Assembly (NCBI GenBank): GCA_030248135.1
Contig: JASANC010003143.1
Coordinates: forward strand, 1 to 64,000
DNA from: Theristus sp. LFF4_11
Taxonomy: Eukaryota > Nematoda > Chromadorea > Monhysterida > Xyalidae
DNA length: 64,000 nucleotides
Direction: 5' to 3'
The position numbers were made by a program, and so were the translations under genes. The notes under the pieces were generated by a model that had not been told where the DNA came from, did not search any database, and was given only the letters and a program-made list of their open reading frames with translations. This document shows positions 51,701 through 62,100 of the stretch, piece by piece (positions within the stretch are counted from its first letter, which is position 1; each line of letters opens with the position of its first letter).

Positions 51701-54108
51701 CAAGGGCATGGTCTTGTCGATTGGTTGGTGTGCATTTGCACACGATTCGTTTGCGAGCTGCTGATTGGCTGCAGTTGAATTTTATGCTCGTTTCAAAATA
51801 AATTATGTTAAAAAAATTTCGCAAACGTTTTTTTTCTGTTTGATGATTTTATTCAGTGCAAAAGTTGACTGACAAACAGTGAAACTGTTCTATGCCAGGC
51901 ATTGAGTTTCGGCGCCAAAATAAAAGATCATAGTCCGGCGCCCGATTGTTTCAGAGCCCGGCTTTTACGAGCCGGAGCAATTTGGCATTCGTCTCGAGAA
52001 TCTATATGAGGTGGTGGCCGCGCAGACAGCACATCGATTCAATGACGTCGAATATTTGACGTTCGCACCGGTGACGTACGTGCCGATACAAACGAACATG
52101 ATACTGGCCGAGTTGCTGACACAGGACGAGGTGCGTGAATCGGGTGGTTTTTGGGTGCTGAATGGCTGTCATTGCTGAATTTGGCGAATTAACAGCGTTA
52201 TTTGAATCACTGTTACGTCGTGTCCGTGTCCTTATTCGCAAAAAAATGCAATCATCAAACTGAACAAAACCAATCAATCGAACCTTATTGTCGACTTTGT
52301 TGAACTGCGCCAACTTTGAATTGAACAATCCGATCAAATCACTAATGACACCAAAAAACACACACGCGCAAACGGCGATATCACAGAGCGCGTTCAATAT
52401 GTTGCCACTCTTGCCAGTGTCTTTGTGGCCAAAGGAAAGTGAGCCGTCTTCAGACCCCAGTACCTAGAGATGTAAGGGTCAAAAAAAATTTTTTTTTAAT
52501 TTTTTTTAAAAAAGTAAAAAAATGAGCATTTTTTATTTTTTTTTATTAAAAATTTTTGAAATTTTTCTTTAATGTGCCCTGAAAATGCCGTTTTTGGCAT
52601 AATTTTTCGAAAGTTCAACAAAAATGTTCTTTGACTTTACCTTGTCACTTAGTCTTCAACGCTGCAGGTGGTATTCTGGATTGATTTATCGACTGTTTTC
52701 AGCCTTGGTGAGTGATGATCGACTCGCGCATTGAAGTACTTGAGCGTCGCAAAGGCTAGTTCAACAAATTCCGATGTCGCTAAGGTGAGATAGAAGCAGA
52801 GAACTCACATTTACGCATCGTTTTTCAGGATCTCGAAAGGTGGAAATTGCACTGTCTGCCACTGCAAGCGTAACTTCGTTGGTTGCTCGTTGCTGTTTCG
52901 CCTCGTGTCGTCAGCATGATCACACCGGTTTGTTGTGGAACTTGTTTCCATGTTATTTGAGGTGAATTGAGAGTAGGGTTGTTAAAAAAAACAAAAATCG
53001 TCATTTTTGTTTAAAAAAAAAAAATTTTTTTTAAAAATTTCAAAAATCAAAGTTGTGCTAAATCAATCAGGGAGTCCGAAGAACCACATATGATATGCAA
53101 GCGCCTCCCGAATGACTCCCATATGACGGAACTTTGCAGATTTTGTTTTGGTGACCTCAATTACCCCTTTTCCAAACCGTCACCATGCCTCTTCTTGTGT
53201 TTTGACCTCCAAAACGTCACTAATTGTCCCCAGCTAAACTAATGCTAAAGTTCACTAAGCTAAAGCTAAACTAAGACAAACATACCGCCTTGAAATTCGA
53301 TCAATTCTTCTGATGGTGTTGCGACGACACGACACGAAGCAGCAAGCAACCAGACAACGTAGCGCTTGCAAACGGAGCAGCGAGCACAATCGGACGCTCT
53401 GCGAGGCGAATCGTCACCTTATCTGCATCGGAAATGGTAGGCCAAGCTTTGGGACGCTCAAAAACTTCATCGCAGATGTTGTCGTAGCCTAAAATCAGTC
53501 GGTAAAACGGCCCAAAATCGACTGCTAAAGGTTTTACGAGGTATAATCAAAGAAAATTTTTGTTGAACTTTCGAAAAATTTTGCCAAAATTGAGGTTTTC
53601 AGAGCATATTAGAGGAAAATTTTTCGAATTTTTTTTTTTAAATCGGCATTTTTGTTTTTTTTTAATCACTTTAAAAAAAAAATTCATTTTTGTTTAACAA
53701 CCCTAATTGAGAGGCAAAACACGAGACGTGATGTCGTCGGTGGGAAAATGGGGTCGCCGAAACCAAGTCTGAAATTTTCACCCTCCTCCCATATGAGTGG
53801 GGGTCATATGGTAAGTCGGTGGCTCCTCAGATGGTGATATTCGGACTCCCTGAAAAATCCTGAACAACTTTCATTAAAAAAAAAAATTTAAAAAAAAAAA
53901 TTTTTTTTTAAGAAAAAAAAATAGAAATTTTTTTTTCTTGACATCTCTACCAGTACCCCCGGGGCCAACATTTACCGCAAATTCCCAGGTCAACTGGCTC
54001 AACAGCTATCACGCCGAGTGCTGCTCGAAAGTGGGCGCTCTACTGCAGGCGCAGGGTAAAGGCGACGTTTACAGATGGCTCATTGAACAATGCCGCCCGA
54101 TTGGATGA
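45720..54108 (+). CDS. XPNPEP1: Xaa-Pro aminopeptidase, cytosolic type (aminopeptidase P1)
   Basis: Removes the N-terminal residue from peptides with proline in second position; a dinuclear-metal enzyme of the M24 'pita-bread' fold. Exons: 45720-45833, 46009-46134, 46446-46581, 47003-47163, 47538-47619, 47845-47926, 48468-48654, 49187-49240, 49341-49427, 49618-49723, 50456-50633, 50870-51000, 51249-51353, 51649-51723, 51955-52130, 53989-54108. All borders are GT-AG and phases match, giving 639 residues (human about 623). Residues 1-300 are the two N-terminal creatinase-like domains (AMWTDGRYF about 71-79). Metal ligands are in [17 protein letters not shown] (Asp 432 and 443), HGTGHGVG (His 506), IEPGFYE (Glu 542) and GIRLE (Glu 556); HEG and PHY histidines are also present. 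No signal peptide, so cytosolic. Introns carry many MITEs. Confidence 0.96.
48720..48892. mobile_element. Palindromic CAGTCGAACTC MITE, copy 4, XPNPEP1 intron 7
   Basis: CAGTCGAACTCTAAATTATG at the left and AATTTAGAGTTCGACTG at the right, flanked by TA on both sides. The arms contain GGTGATCACGTGCATGC and its inverse GCATCACGTGATCACC; almost the whole element can fold on itself. This is the best-preserved copy. Confidence 0.9.
49793..49963. mobile_element. Palindromic CAGTCGAACTC MITE, copy 5, XPNPEP1 intron 10
   Basis: CAGTCGAACTCTATATTATA at the left and TGCAATTCAACTG at the right, TA on both flanks. Contains GATCACGTGACCACC. Confidence 0.85.
50068..50138. repeat. Near-perfect hairpin in XPNPEP1 intron 10
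   Basis: Two 34-bp arms (50068-50101 and 50105-50138) are reverse complements with a single mismatch and a 3-bp loop; the arms include AGCAGGAAAAAACTTGATGG. It is unrelated to the CAGTC MITEs. Confidence 0.9.
50639..50825. mobile_element. Degraded palindromic CAGTC-type MITE, copy 6, XPNPEP1 intron 11
   Basis: CACGGTCGAACGGGGAAACT starts only a few bases after the donor at 50634. Arms contain GCTGATTGGCTGCTGGTCAC and CAACCAACTAATCAGCTAGC. Ends are eroded, so borders are approximate. Confidence 0.6.
51394..51556. mobile_element. Palindromic CAGTCGAACTC MITE, copy 7, XPNPEP1 intron 13
   Basis: CAGTCGAACTGTAAATTCTA at the left and CCTAGAGTTCAACTG at the right. The right flank is TA, the left is CA. 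Contains GCATGCTTTCTGTGCAGGC and CCACGTGACCACCAACC. Confidence 0.8.
52465..53949 (+). mobile_element. hAT-like MITE, family A, in XPNPEP1 intron 15
   Basis: TAGAGATGTAAGGGTC at the left and TTGACATCTCTA at the right, flanked by perfect 8-bp repeats ccagtacc (52457-52464, 53950-53957). The interior is nearly identical to 43890-44661. It is enlarged by a family B insertion; without that it is about 745 bp. The right end lies about 40 bp from the acceptor of the last exon (53989). Confidence 0.93.
52974..53705 (+). mobile_element. hAT-like MITE, family B (732 bp), nested in family A
   Basis: TAGGGTTGTTAAAAAAAACA at the left and TTTGTTTAACAACCCTA at the right, flanked by perfect 8-bp repeats attgagag (52966-52973, 53706-53713). 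The sister family A copy at 43890-44661 reads GAATTGAGAGGCAAAAC without interruption, a direct empty-site proof. No coding capacity. Confidence 0.95.
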
Positions 54109-56109
54109 CGTTTTGTAGGTTGCCTCTTTTGATAAATTGTGTTTTGAAGCGTGTATGTTTTCTGATAACAATCCCAGTTACTAACATTGCTGCTCTGTCG
54201 TCGAAAGAACAATTGTCATTGTTGATTGGTTGACTTTATGGCACTGGTTGATCTGGCGGTATGCAACGAATCACTTTTTTGTTCGACCAATCACAATGAC
54301 TTCTTTTGTTTCGACTGCAGTTTTTTATCCACGGAAGCTGCACAAACATGCACATTTTAGCAAGTGCAGTATTACCCACAGTGCGTCATATCCATCGTTA
54401 ATGCGCCTGTGCGTTTGACTAAAATTTTGTTGGAAATGTTAGTTACAATGTTTTCAACTACATATTCCCGGGTTTCTTGAATGTCTTTTGATTGATGAAT
54501 TTGTCGCTTGATTATTTTATTGATTGACAGAATTTGTGATCATCAAATTTTTGTGAGAAAAGCATTTTTGCAATCGTGTTAGCGTGTGAATCGATGCTGC
54601 CGGGTTGATTTGGTTGATTCAGTGATAAGTCTTGTCATTTGTTTGTGTTGATTTAAAAATGTTTTTTGTTTTGTTATTTCTGTACATTTTGGTTGATTTT
54701 ACTCAACGCTACCAATGCGATACTCAAAATGCCGAACCTTCTGCATTTTGTTGCTACACTGAAACAAACAAAGATAAAACCAAGACAAAATACATAACTT
54801 CGAAATTCTGGTGTTTGTCAGAATTTATCGATCTCGATTTAGACACGTTTCTTACAAAAAATAGTTTATACTGATTTTGAGCAAGCGGCGTTATAAAAAA
54901 CTTATTTCAAGATGTGCCTTTTTGAACGGGAACTTTTTTGCTAAAAAACGAAAACAAAGAAAAACAGGAACTTCACACATCACAGTTGATATAGGAATTT
55001 TTGTAAAAATAATATGAAACTGATGTGACTGAGATACAAAAATTGTCCATTAGTCTGATGCAAGGTGCGTGTGAAGCGCAGAACACAGGTGTAAACATCA
55101 CACCAAAAACTGTTTGAAATTGAAATGCCACCACAAAGCGGCTGAACACAATGGGCAACGTTTCAGGTTATAATTTTAAAAATCTTTAAAAAATAAATTC
55201 GTTCGAAATTCTCTCCAAACATTATTTTGTACTACGGTATGTGACGACGACAAGCGAAAAACAAAATAAAATCCGAAAGCAAACTGGATCATTTCAATAG
55301 ATCTCTGAGAATATAATCTTTCTAACGAAATGGAAACGACGTTTATGTGTGACTCAATATTGTTGGAATTTCGTGAGAACTAGAAAACCAATGGATTCGG
55401 GTCATACTTTTCTTGGTAATGCACTGATTGGCTGAACGCGTTCAACTGCATCCAATCAGCACTTTGAGATGCTTTAGTATAGCTGATGACCTAAAAAAAC
55501 TACAACCCGAGTGGTAAACCACTGAAGGTAATCAAACTTTACAAACATTCGAATGTGAAATACTGATCGCATGGTTTGAAAACGAGAAACAAAACCATAG
55601 ATTGGAAGAAGAAAGCACAAGGAAACCTGAAACAACAACCTCAGCATCTAATTGTATTGTTGTATTCAATTAATTTTGTAACAAACTTTATACTGCAGCT
55701 TGAAAGCATAAAACAAATCAGTCAAAATCAACACAGACAAACAGTTTACTTTTTAGACAGTCCTATGATTAATTTATGTGCCATTTCATACCCTGAAAGA
55801 TGCTATTAATCCGTTTTTATAAACATCCAGACTAATTTAAAAAAACACGACGAAACAACAGACAAGACCGTATAAAAAAACCACGCACAACAACAAAAGC
55901 ACGCAAACAGACTGATTGTACCGAGCGAACAAAATGCGAAGGTCAAAAAATAGAGAACCAATTTTTCAGACAACCGCGATTAGACGGTGAATATTGAATA
56001 AGAAAATTTTCAGCCGTTTTTCTTTTTGAAAGGTAACTCCGACGAGAAAATTACTTCTACAGTCAAAAAATTGAGAAATAGTGGAAAACAACGACATTGA
56101 TCACAGCTA
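54109..56109. other. Convergent intergenic region between XPNPEP1 and BCAT
   Basis: AT-rich sequence between two stop codons (54108 plus strand, 56110 minus strand). It must hold the 3' ends of both genes. I see no textbook AATAAA close behind the XPNPEP1 stop and no other gene. Short frames (54632-54874, 55576-55809) show no motifs. Confidence 0.5.
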
Positions 56110-59100
56110 CTATGTCACCGGATATTGCCAATCGGGTCGGGCCACTCGGCCGTACTGAAAAAATGAAAAAGATCCATTTGCGACATTCGATTAGCGTGGT
56201 TGCGTGGGAAGCTTTGTCGCCCTTGTGGCCTGGTTGTGGCACGTTAGACTTGTTGTCTGTGCGTTAGGGGGATCGATCCCCGCCGCCGAGGAGTGTATAG
56301 GCAGTTAACGACTAAGGAAACTCGATGGGCATCCTACTCGACGGCGTTCTGTACGCTTTTCTGGGTTAGCCCTGGCTAGAAACATCGCCTAAAATCCCCA
56401 ACAACAACAACCGAACGGATCCATGACACAGCCAACCACCATGATACTTGCCGAGTGGTGTAAATATGCAGGCAGGTACGTAATGACAGCGAATACAAGT
56501 AACAGGTTACGTTTCTATGTGTTGTTTTTGGCACGGGACTTTTGTTCTTTTATTTTTTTTGGAAAAAGATGCAGGTATCACCAGAAGAAGTTTCGAAACC
56601 CCGAGTGGGATTCGAGCCCACGTCCGTGCTGTGGTTTTCCGGACCAGCGCCTTGGACCACTTGACCACCGAGGCCCGTTCTTCCTCAGCCGTTACTTGGC
56701 AGGTTGACACAAAAGCGCGCTTTTACCTGAATATCAGCAACGCTGTCGAACAGTCGCTGCATCAGCGACGTCGGCTGCTCCATGGTCGGGATGTGGATGC
56801 GCTCGGAGGCGCCCGATTTCTGATAGAGGATCGTGTCGATCGGACAGACGATGCACGCCGTGCCCGTGCCGAACATCTCGTAGAGCTGCACGTGTTCGAG
56901 AGGAACGCATGATTGGGATGTTGGTTTGAAATTTTTTGAATATCACTTTAAAATGGACATTTTACACTTAAAAAATTTTTCACCTGCTTTTTTGCATCTG
57001 ACATTGGCGAGGCCGAATGGGAAGAGAACCAAGCGATCAGGCAGCAAAAATGTCGCATTCTTATAATAGAGTCGAAAACTTACCCGTTTTTCTTTCAGTG
57101 CTCTCCTCATTTGCGCCATCGTCACATAGTCCTCCGTGACTTTGAATTCACCCTGAGAACGCAGCAAAAACTGCACATTGAACATGAACGGCAATTGAGA
57201 AGACAAAGAAAATTATTCTGGTGAAAAAGGCGAGAGCAAAAAAACGTAATCTTCACCGTCTTATGAAATGCAAAAAGCGCGTCTCCTCACCCATTCGCGC
57301 GTCAGATCGATCACGGTTTGACGGGTGATGCCCGGCAGAATGATGCCGTCGTCCAATGGCGGCGTAATCAACTCCTTTTCTGCAAACAACGGCCTTTCTA
57401 CGAAAGTTTCGAAAGCACCAAAAGAAAAGAAACAATTCCAACACGGAATCAACGTCTTCCACCAAGTGCAGTGTAACCAAAAAAACTGCTTTTTTACACA
57501 ACCAATAGTCATAGAGCCAGCACAATCATCGGTGGCGTCGTAGAAGCAAACACAAAGTCCGAAGACCAAGAACAATCCGCTAGCGGAAACGCAACGAACT
57601 CGTTGTTTGACCGACGCTCAATACGGATTCAGAGAAGCAGTCCGCTCAGCAGACTGTCGACAAAAAACGAAACGTATCGGTTTGGCGGTCCAAAAAACTA
57701 ACGCAAACAAACAAAACAGCGCCTGCTGTTCAAATGTCACCTCCATTCTCATTCGTCCAGAACGCGAATATGTTCATGGTTCCAACCTCTGTCAGTTTCT
57801 CATCGATATCGTACAGCCACAGAACTTGCTGACAGCCGAGCTTTTGCGCTTGCTTTCCGATCAGGATCGTCGGTGCGTAATTGCTGAACACACATGTTTT
57901 GGTTGATTTTTGCGGAGGATTTTGAACTTATTGAAAATTAGTCGTTTGAAAGTTAGGTTTGAGAAATTATAATCAATACGATCAACCAATAATAAAAGTT
58001 CCGTTTATTTCATTCAAACAACACCACACACTCATTGCATGACCGACCATTCGATGGTACGGTTTGATTGTTTAAACCTGTCACTTTTCGCAGAGTATTC
58101 AGAATCAGATTGCAGTATGAAGAACGACTATCAGGTTTGGTTGAAATATAACACCACCCATTTGTGGGCTTAGTGAGGTTTTCTTGCAACCCCGACCACG
58201 TTCGTCCTTCTTTCGCGAACTCTGTTGTCTGCAAAGAAGTGACAGGTTTAAACAAACATACTTCCCAGAAGCGCACCAACGGTTCACAGACGACAAGCAC
58301 ACACAATCATTTCTAGGGTTGGCATGAAAAAACGGTTTTTTTGAAAAAATAATGAAAAAAAGAAAAACGGGTTTTCGGTTTTTTCTTACAAAATTAAAGA
58401 ACCGGTTTTCAACCTTAAGATTTTTTTGGAAGTTTTGATAGTTGAAGACTACTGGCCGATGATATTGCATAATTGCATTTTGCAAAAGTCAAAAAATAAA
58501 ACTGTGTCAAACTCCTTCGCTAAAAACACTGATTTCAACTGCATTTCTGATTGGTTCCGGAGGGTCAAGTTATGGAAACTGTGTGCTGAGAAAACTTGAA
58601 AAAAAACAGTTTTAAAAGGAAAATAAAACTTTTTTTTCTGGCAATATAGAAAATCGGTTTTTATCATCCCTAATCATTTCCAATTTCAGTGCAGTGCAAA
58701 ACCGCACGTCAAAACTCATCGCTCAATATTGATTCTAATGTACTGAACTGCGCATCTACCACATCCAGTTGTCTGCTTCTTTGCTAACTGTTAGGATGAA
58801 CACAGCAAAATGCTGTTTAGATGGATGCATTCTAAATTGACCAGTTTTGTTAGAAAAATGCCGAAAGTATGAGAAATCCTCTCAAAAACTCTCTGAAAAT
58901 TTTACGAACTGTGATAGATTTTACTAAAATTGGTAGATGCCAATGAATATGATAATCTGTTTAAGCTGCAAATCTTGAAATCGCATTCCACCATACAACA
59001 ATAGACAAGCAGTTTCGATAGGCAGCTACAACGAAAAGCAACACAGGGTTCCGCCATAAAAAACAAGAACACAACAGTAACACATATCGGTTTACTTTTC

Positions 59101-62100
59101 GGCCTTCTAGCAACAACAACTGCCAAACTAAAAACATGCAAATCTGTCAGACATTTCTGAAGAGCACGTAGGCGCCAATCAGTGAGCGATTACTGTTCTC
59201 ACATACCAAAACGTTGCGTTTTATGAATCAGCTGACCAAACCAAACAATTCCACATGCGAAAATATTTCTTTAAACCTGTCACTTTTTCGCAGAATTCCG
59301 AGCCCGCTAAACTTTGAATTAAATAAAAATGAACGGGAGTCAGGTTTGGTCGGAGACTCAAGAACCGCAATTGTGGCAAAGTAATCTCCTTTTTCTGACC
59401 CGATGGCGTTCTTTCTTCTTTCGCGGGCTCTCTAGTTATGCAAAAAAAGATGACAGGTTTAAAAAACACACCGTACCACAAGTGATCCATTCTGTCCACA
59501 TTGGCTTCACCACACACCATCAGCTGCAGACGCAGTAAGATGACAACCAATCAGCAGCAAATCTCCCTTATACACCGCATTATATCATCAGCTAACCAGC
59601 CCATTTTATAGCCGCCCGTTCCGCCGACGGCGGCGCGCACGTATTTAGGGTCGGCCAAAAGTGTCACCGGTTTGAAGCCGGACGGAAAATACGGCCCGAC
59701 GGGACCCAAGATCACGAACAGCAGCGACGACGTGCTGGCACCGATGCCGACATGACCCTGTAGTTGTAACGAGGGCGCTCTCGAACGTGCACCGGTAATT
59801 GAGACAGCAATACAGGGTACACGAACGTACAGTTGCCCAAATGAGAAACTTCGGGGCACACCACCACTTTGCCAATTTTTGGCCAAAAATACAACCAAAA
59901 TTGGGTGAATCTTGTGAGCGGCAGGAACTAAGCTGCGATTTTACCGACCAGAGTATTCAAGGCTCTGATGTTAAATGAGGAGACCGAGCTGACATTGCGA
60001 AATCCTTGCCTAATGTTTGTGCTAATAACAATTTTTACCCAATTTGACTACATTTTTGCCCACAATACTGTATTTGGTACATGCGATAAATGCCGCAATT
60101 AGTAGTGTGCCCAGAAGTTGGACATTGTTGGATTTGAAGCAGTATCGGTATTTCAAAACAACTTCCAAAGTCTTATGTTTCCATTTTGCAGAGAACGAGC
60201 TGACCTATTGGTATGTCCAACATCGATATCGATCTTAAAAAAATTTACCCAAAATTTTTTTCTCATGCCCGTTCATCGCAAAATGTCCGTAAACAAGACA
60301 AATTTTTCGGTGGTTACGTTTTTGATTACGGCATTACCATCATGTTAAAACAGAACGGGGATGCGAAAAAACACGATAATACAAAGGGCGGATTTGGAAT
60401 ACGATAAAACAACGTTACAAGTAAAACTTAATCAAGTAATAATAAGTAAGAAAAAGTTCAAACAAACACAAGCAAAAAGAAACAGACGGTTAATAAAACA
60501 CGCGCGCACATGTAACATGTTAGCTGGGTGGCAGAAACATGCAAGAACAAAAAACGGTTGGCACACAACACAAAGAAACAACCAACAACGCAAAAGACGC
60601 CAACAAAGCCTCCCATTGCACACACTAAAACACACAATTCATTATTTTGGTGCAAGAAAAAAGCCTGCCAGTGCAAAAAAGTGCAACTACCTCACTGTCA
60701 GATGCACAACTTCTGGGTAATGGAGTACGGTTTCTGTTAATCTGTGTTTTTAGTGTTCATGGGCTGCAACAGCCACAGAACAACATTTGCTGGTGAAGAT
60801 GTGGCAATAAAAATCGGAACAAATATTGACCGCATGCGCTACCGTGACAATCTGTGACATAGGCACATGAGCCCGTGTCGAGATCAGATGCGGTAAAAAA
60901 CCGTAAGCTCCATAAACCTAGAACGTTCACATCCATCCATAACCCTGCCCCCCCCCCCTCCCTAAAACCGACCATCCCATTTTATAGCACCCCGTTCCAC
61001 CGACGGCGGCACGCACGTAACGCGGATCGGCCAATAGTGTCACCGGTTTGAAGCCGGACGGAAAATACGGCCCGACGGGGCCTAACAGCACGAAGATCAG
61101 AGCTTCGTGGCTGTCCGAGACGCCGATGAACGGCTGAAAATGGTTGCAGACACAAGGAAGACGGTTCGTTGAAAAACCGCTGAAAAAAGTGAGTTTTTGG
61201 ACAAGAGTTTAGGTGCGTTGTTCAGTTGTGGACTGATTTGTGGTTTTTTGGTGCAACAAAACACTCAAAACGGGATTGTTGGTGTAGAAACAAACAAGTG
61301 ACGGTTCGCATAGTTGGTGGCGGAAAGGCATTGAAAAGTGAATATTCAGTGAGAAACGTCTTGCATCGATCAAAGAGAATATCATGTCACAGAAAGAGAA
61401 CAGGAAAGCCAATGTGAAACAGTGAAAATGTGCAGAGAAAAAGACGACTGTTCAAACCAGTTCAAAAAAACAAGGCACTCGAACACTCAAACTAAAAAAC
61501 GGAAACTGCAAATGAAGCAAAGACACAAAGAGCAAGTAGACGACGCAAATAAAAAAATGCCACAAGAAAGAAACGACAAAGATACAAAGCAGCAACGCAA
61601 GTTGCAATCTTGCAACTGATTGAACATGCATAACATAACGCAACTGAAAAACCGGAACAAAAAAGCAAAAACAACAAACAAAAAAACTGTTTAAAAGGTC
61701 GTTCCGGTCGGCCGAACAAAAAACGACATCCGATCTCAACAAGGAGGCGTCAACGCAACAGCGAACAACACATTCAGGCGTCAACTGGCCACTTACGCGC
61801 CCATTTTGAATTCGCCGCAGCCGCCCGGCCACGCGCGACAATACGCCGGATTCGCGTACAACGTCACCGGCTTCCAGCCGGTCGCAAAAAACGGTCCGGC
61901 CGGACCGGTCACCACGAAACACTCGGCTGTGTCGCCGTAGTATACTCCGAGATGACCCTAACGTTTATTGGCGACGGTTGATTGGGGCAAAACAAAGGAG
62001 GTTTTTGCAAAAAAACTACCCTTAAATACTGATAACTGAATGAAACTAATAGACGAGAAGCAAATAACAGCTCCGGCCGGTCGCAAAACACGGTCCGGTC

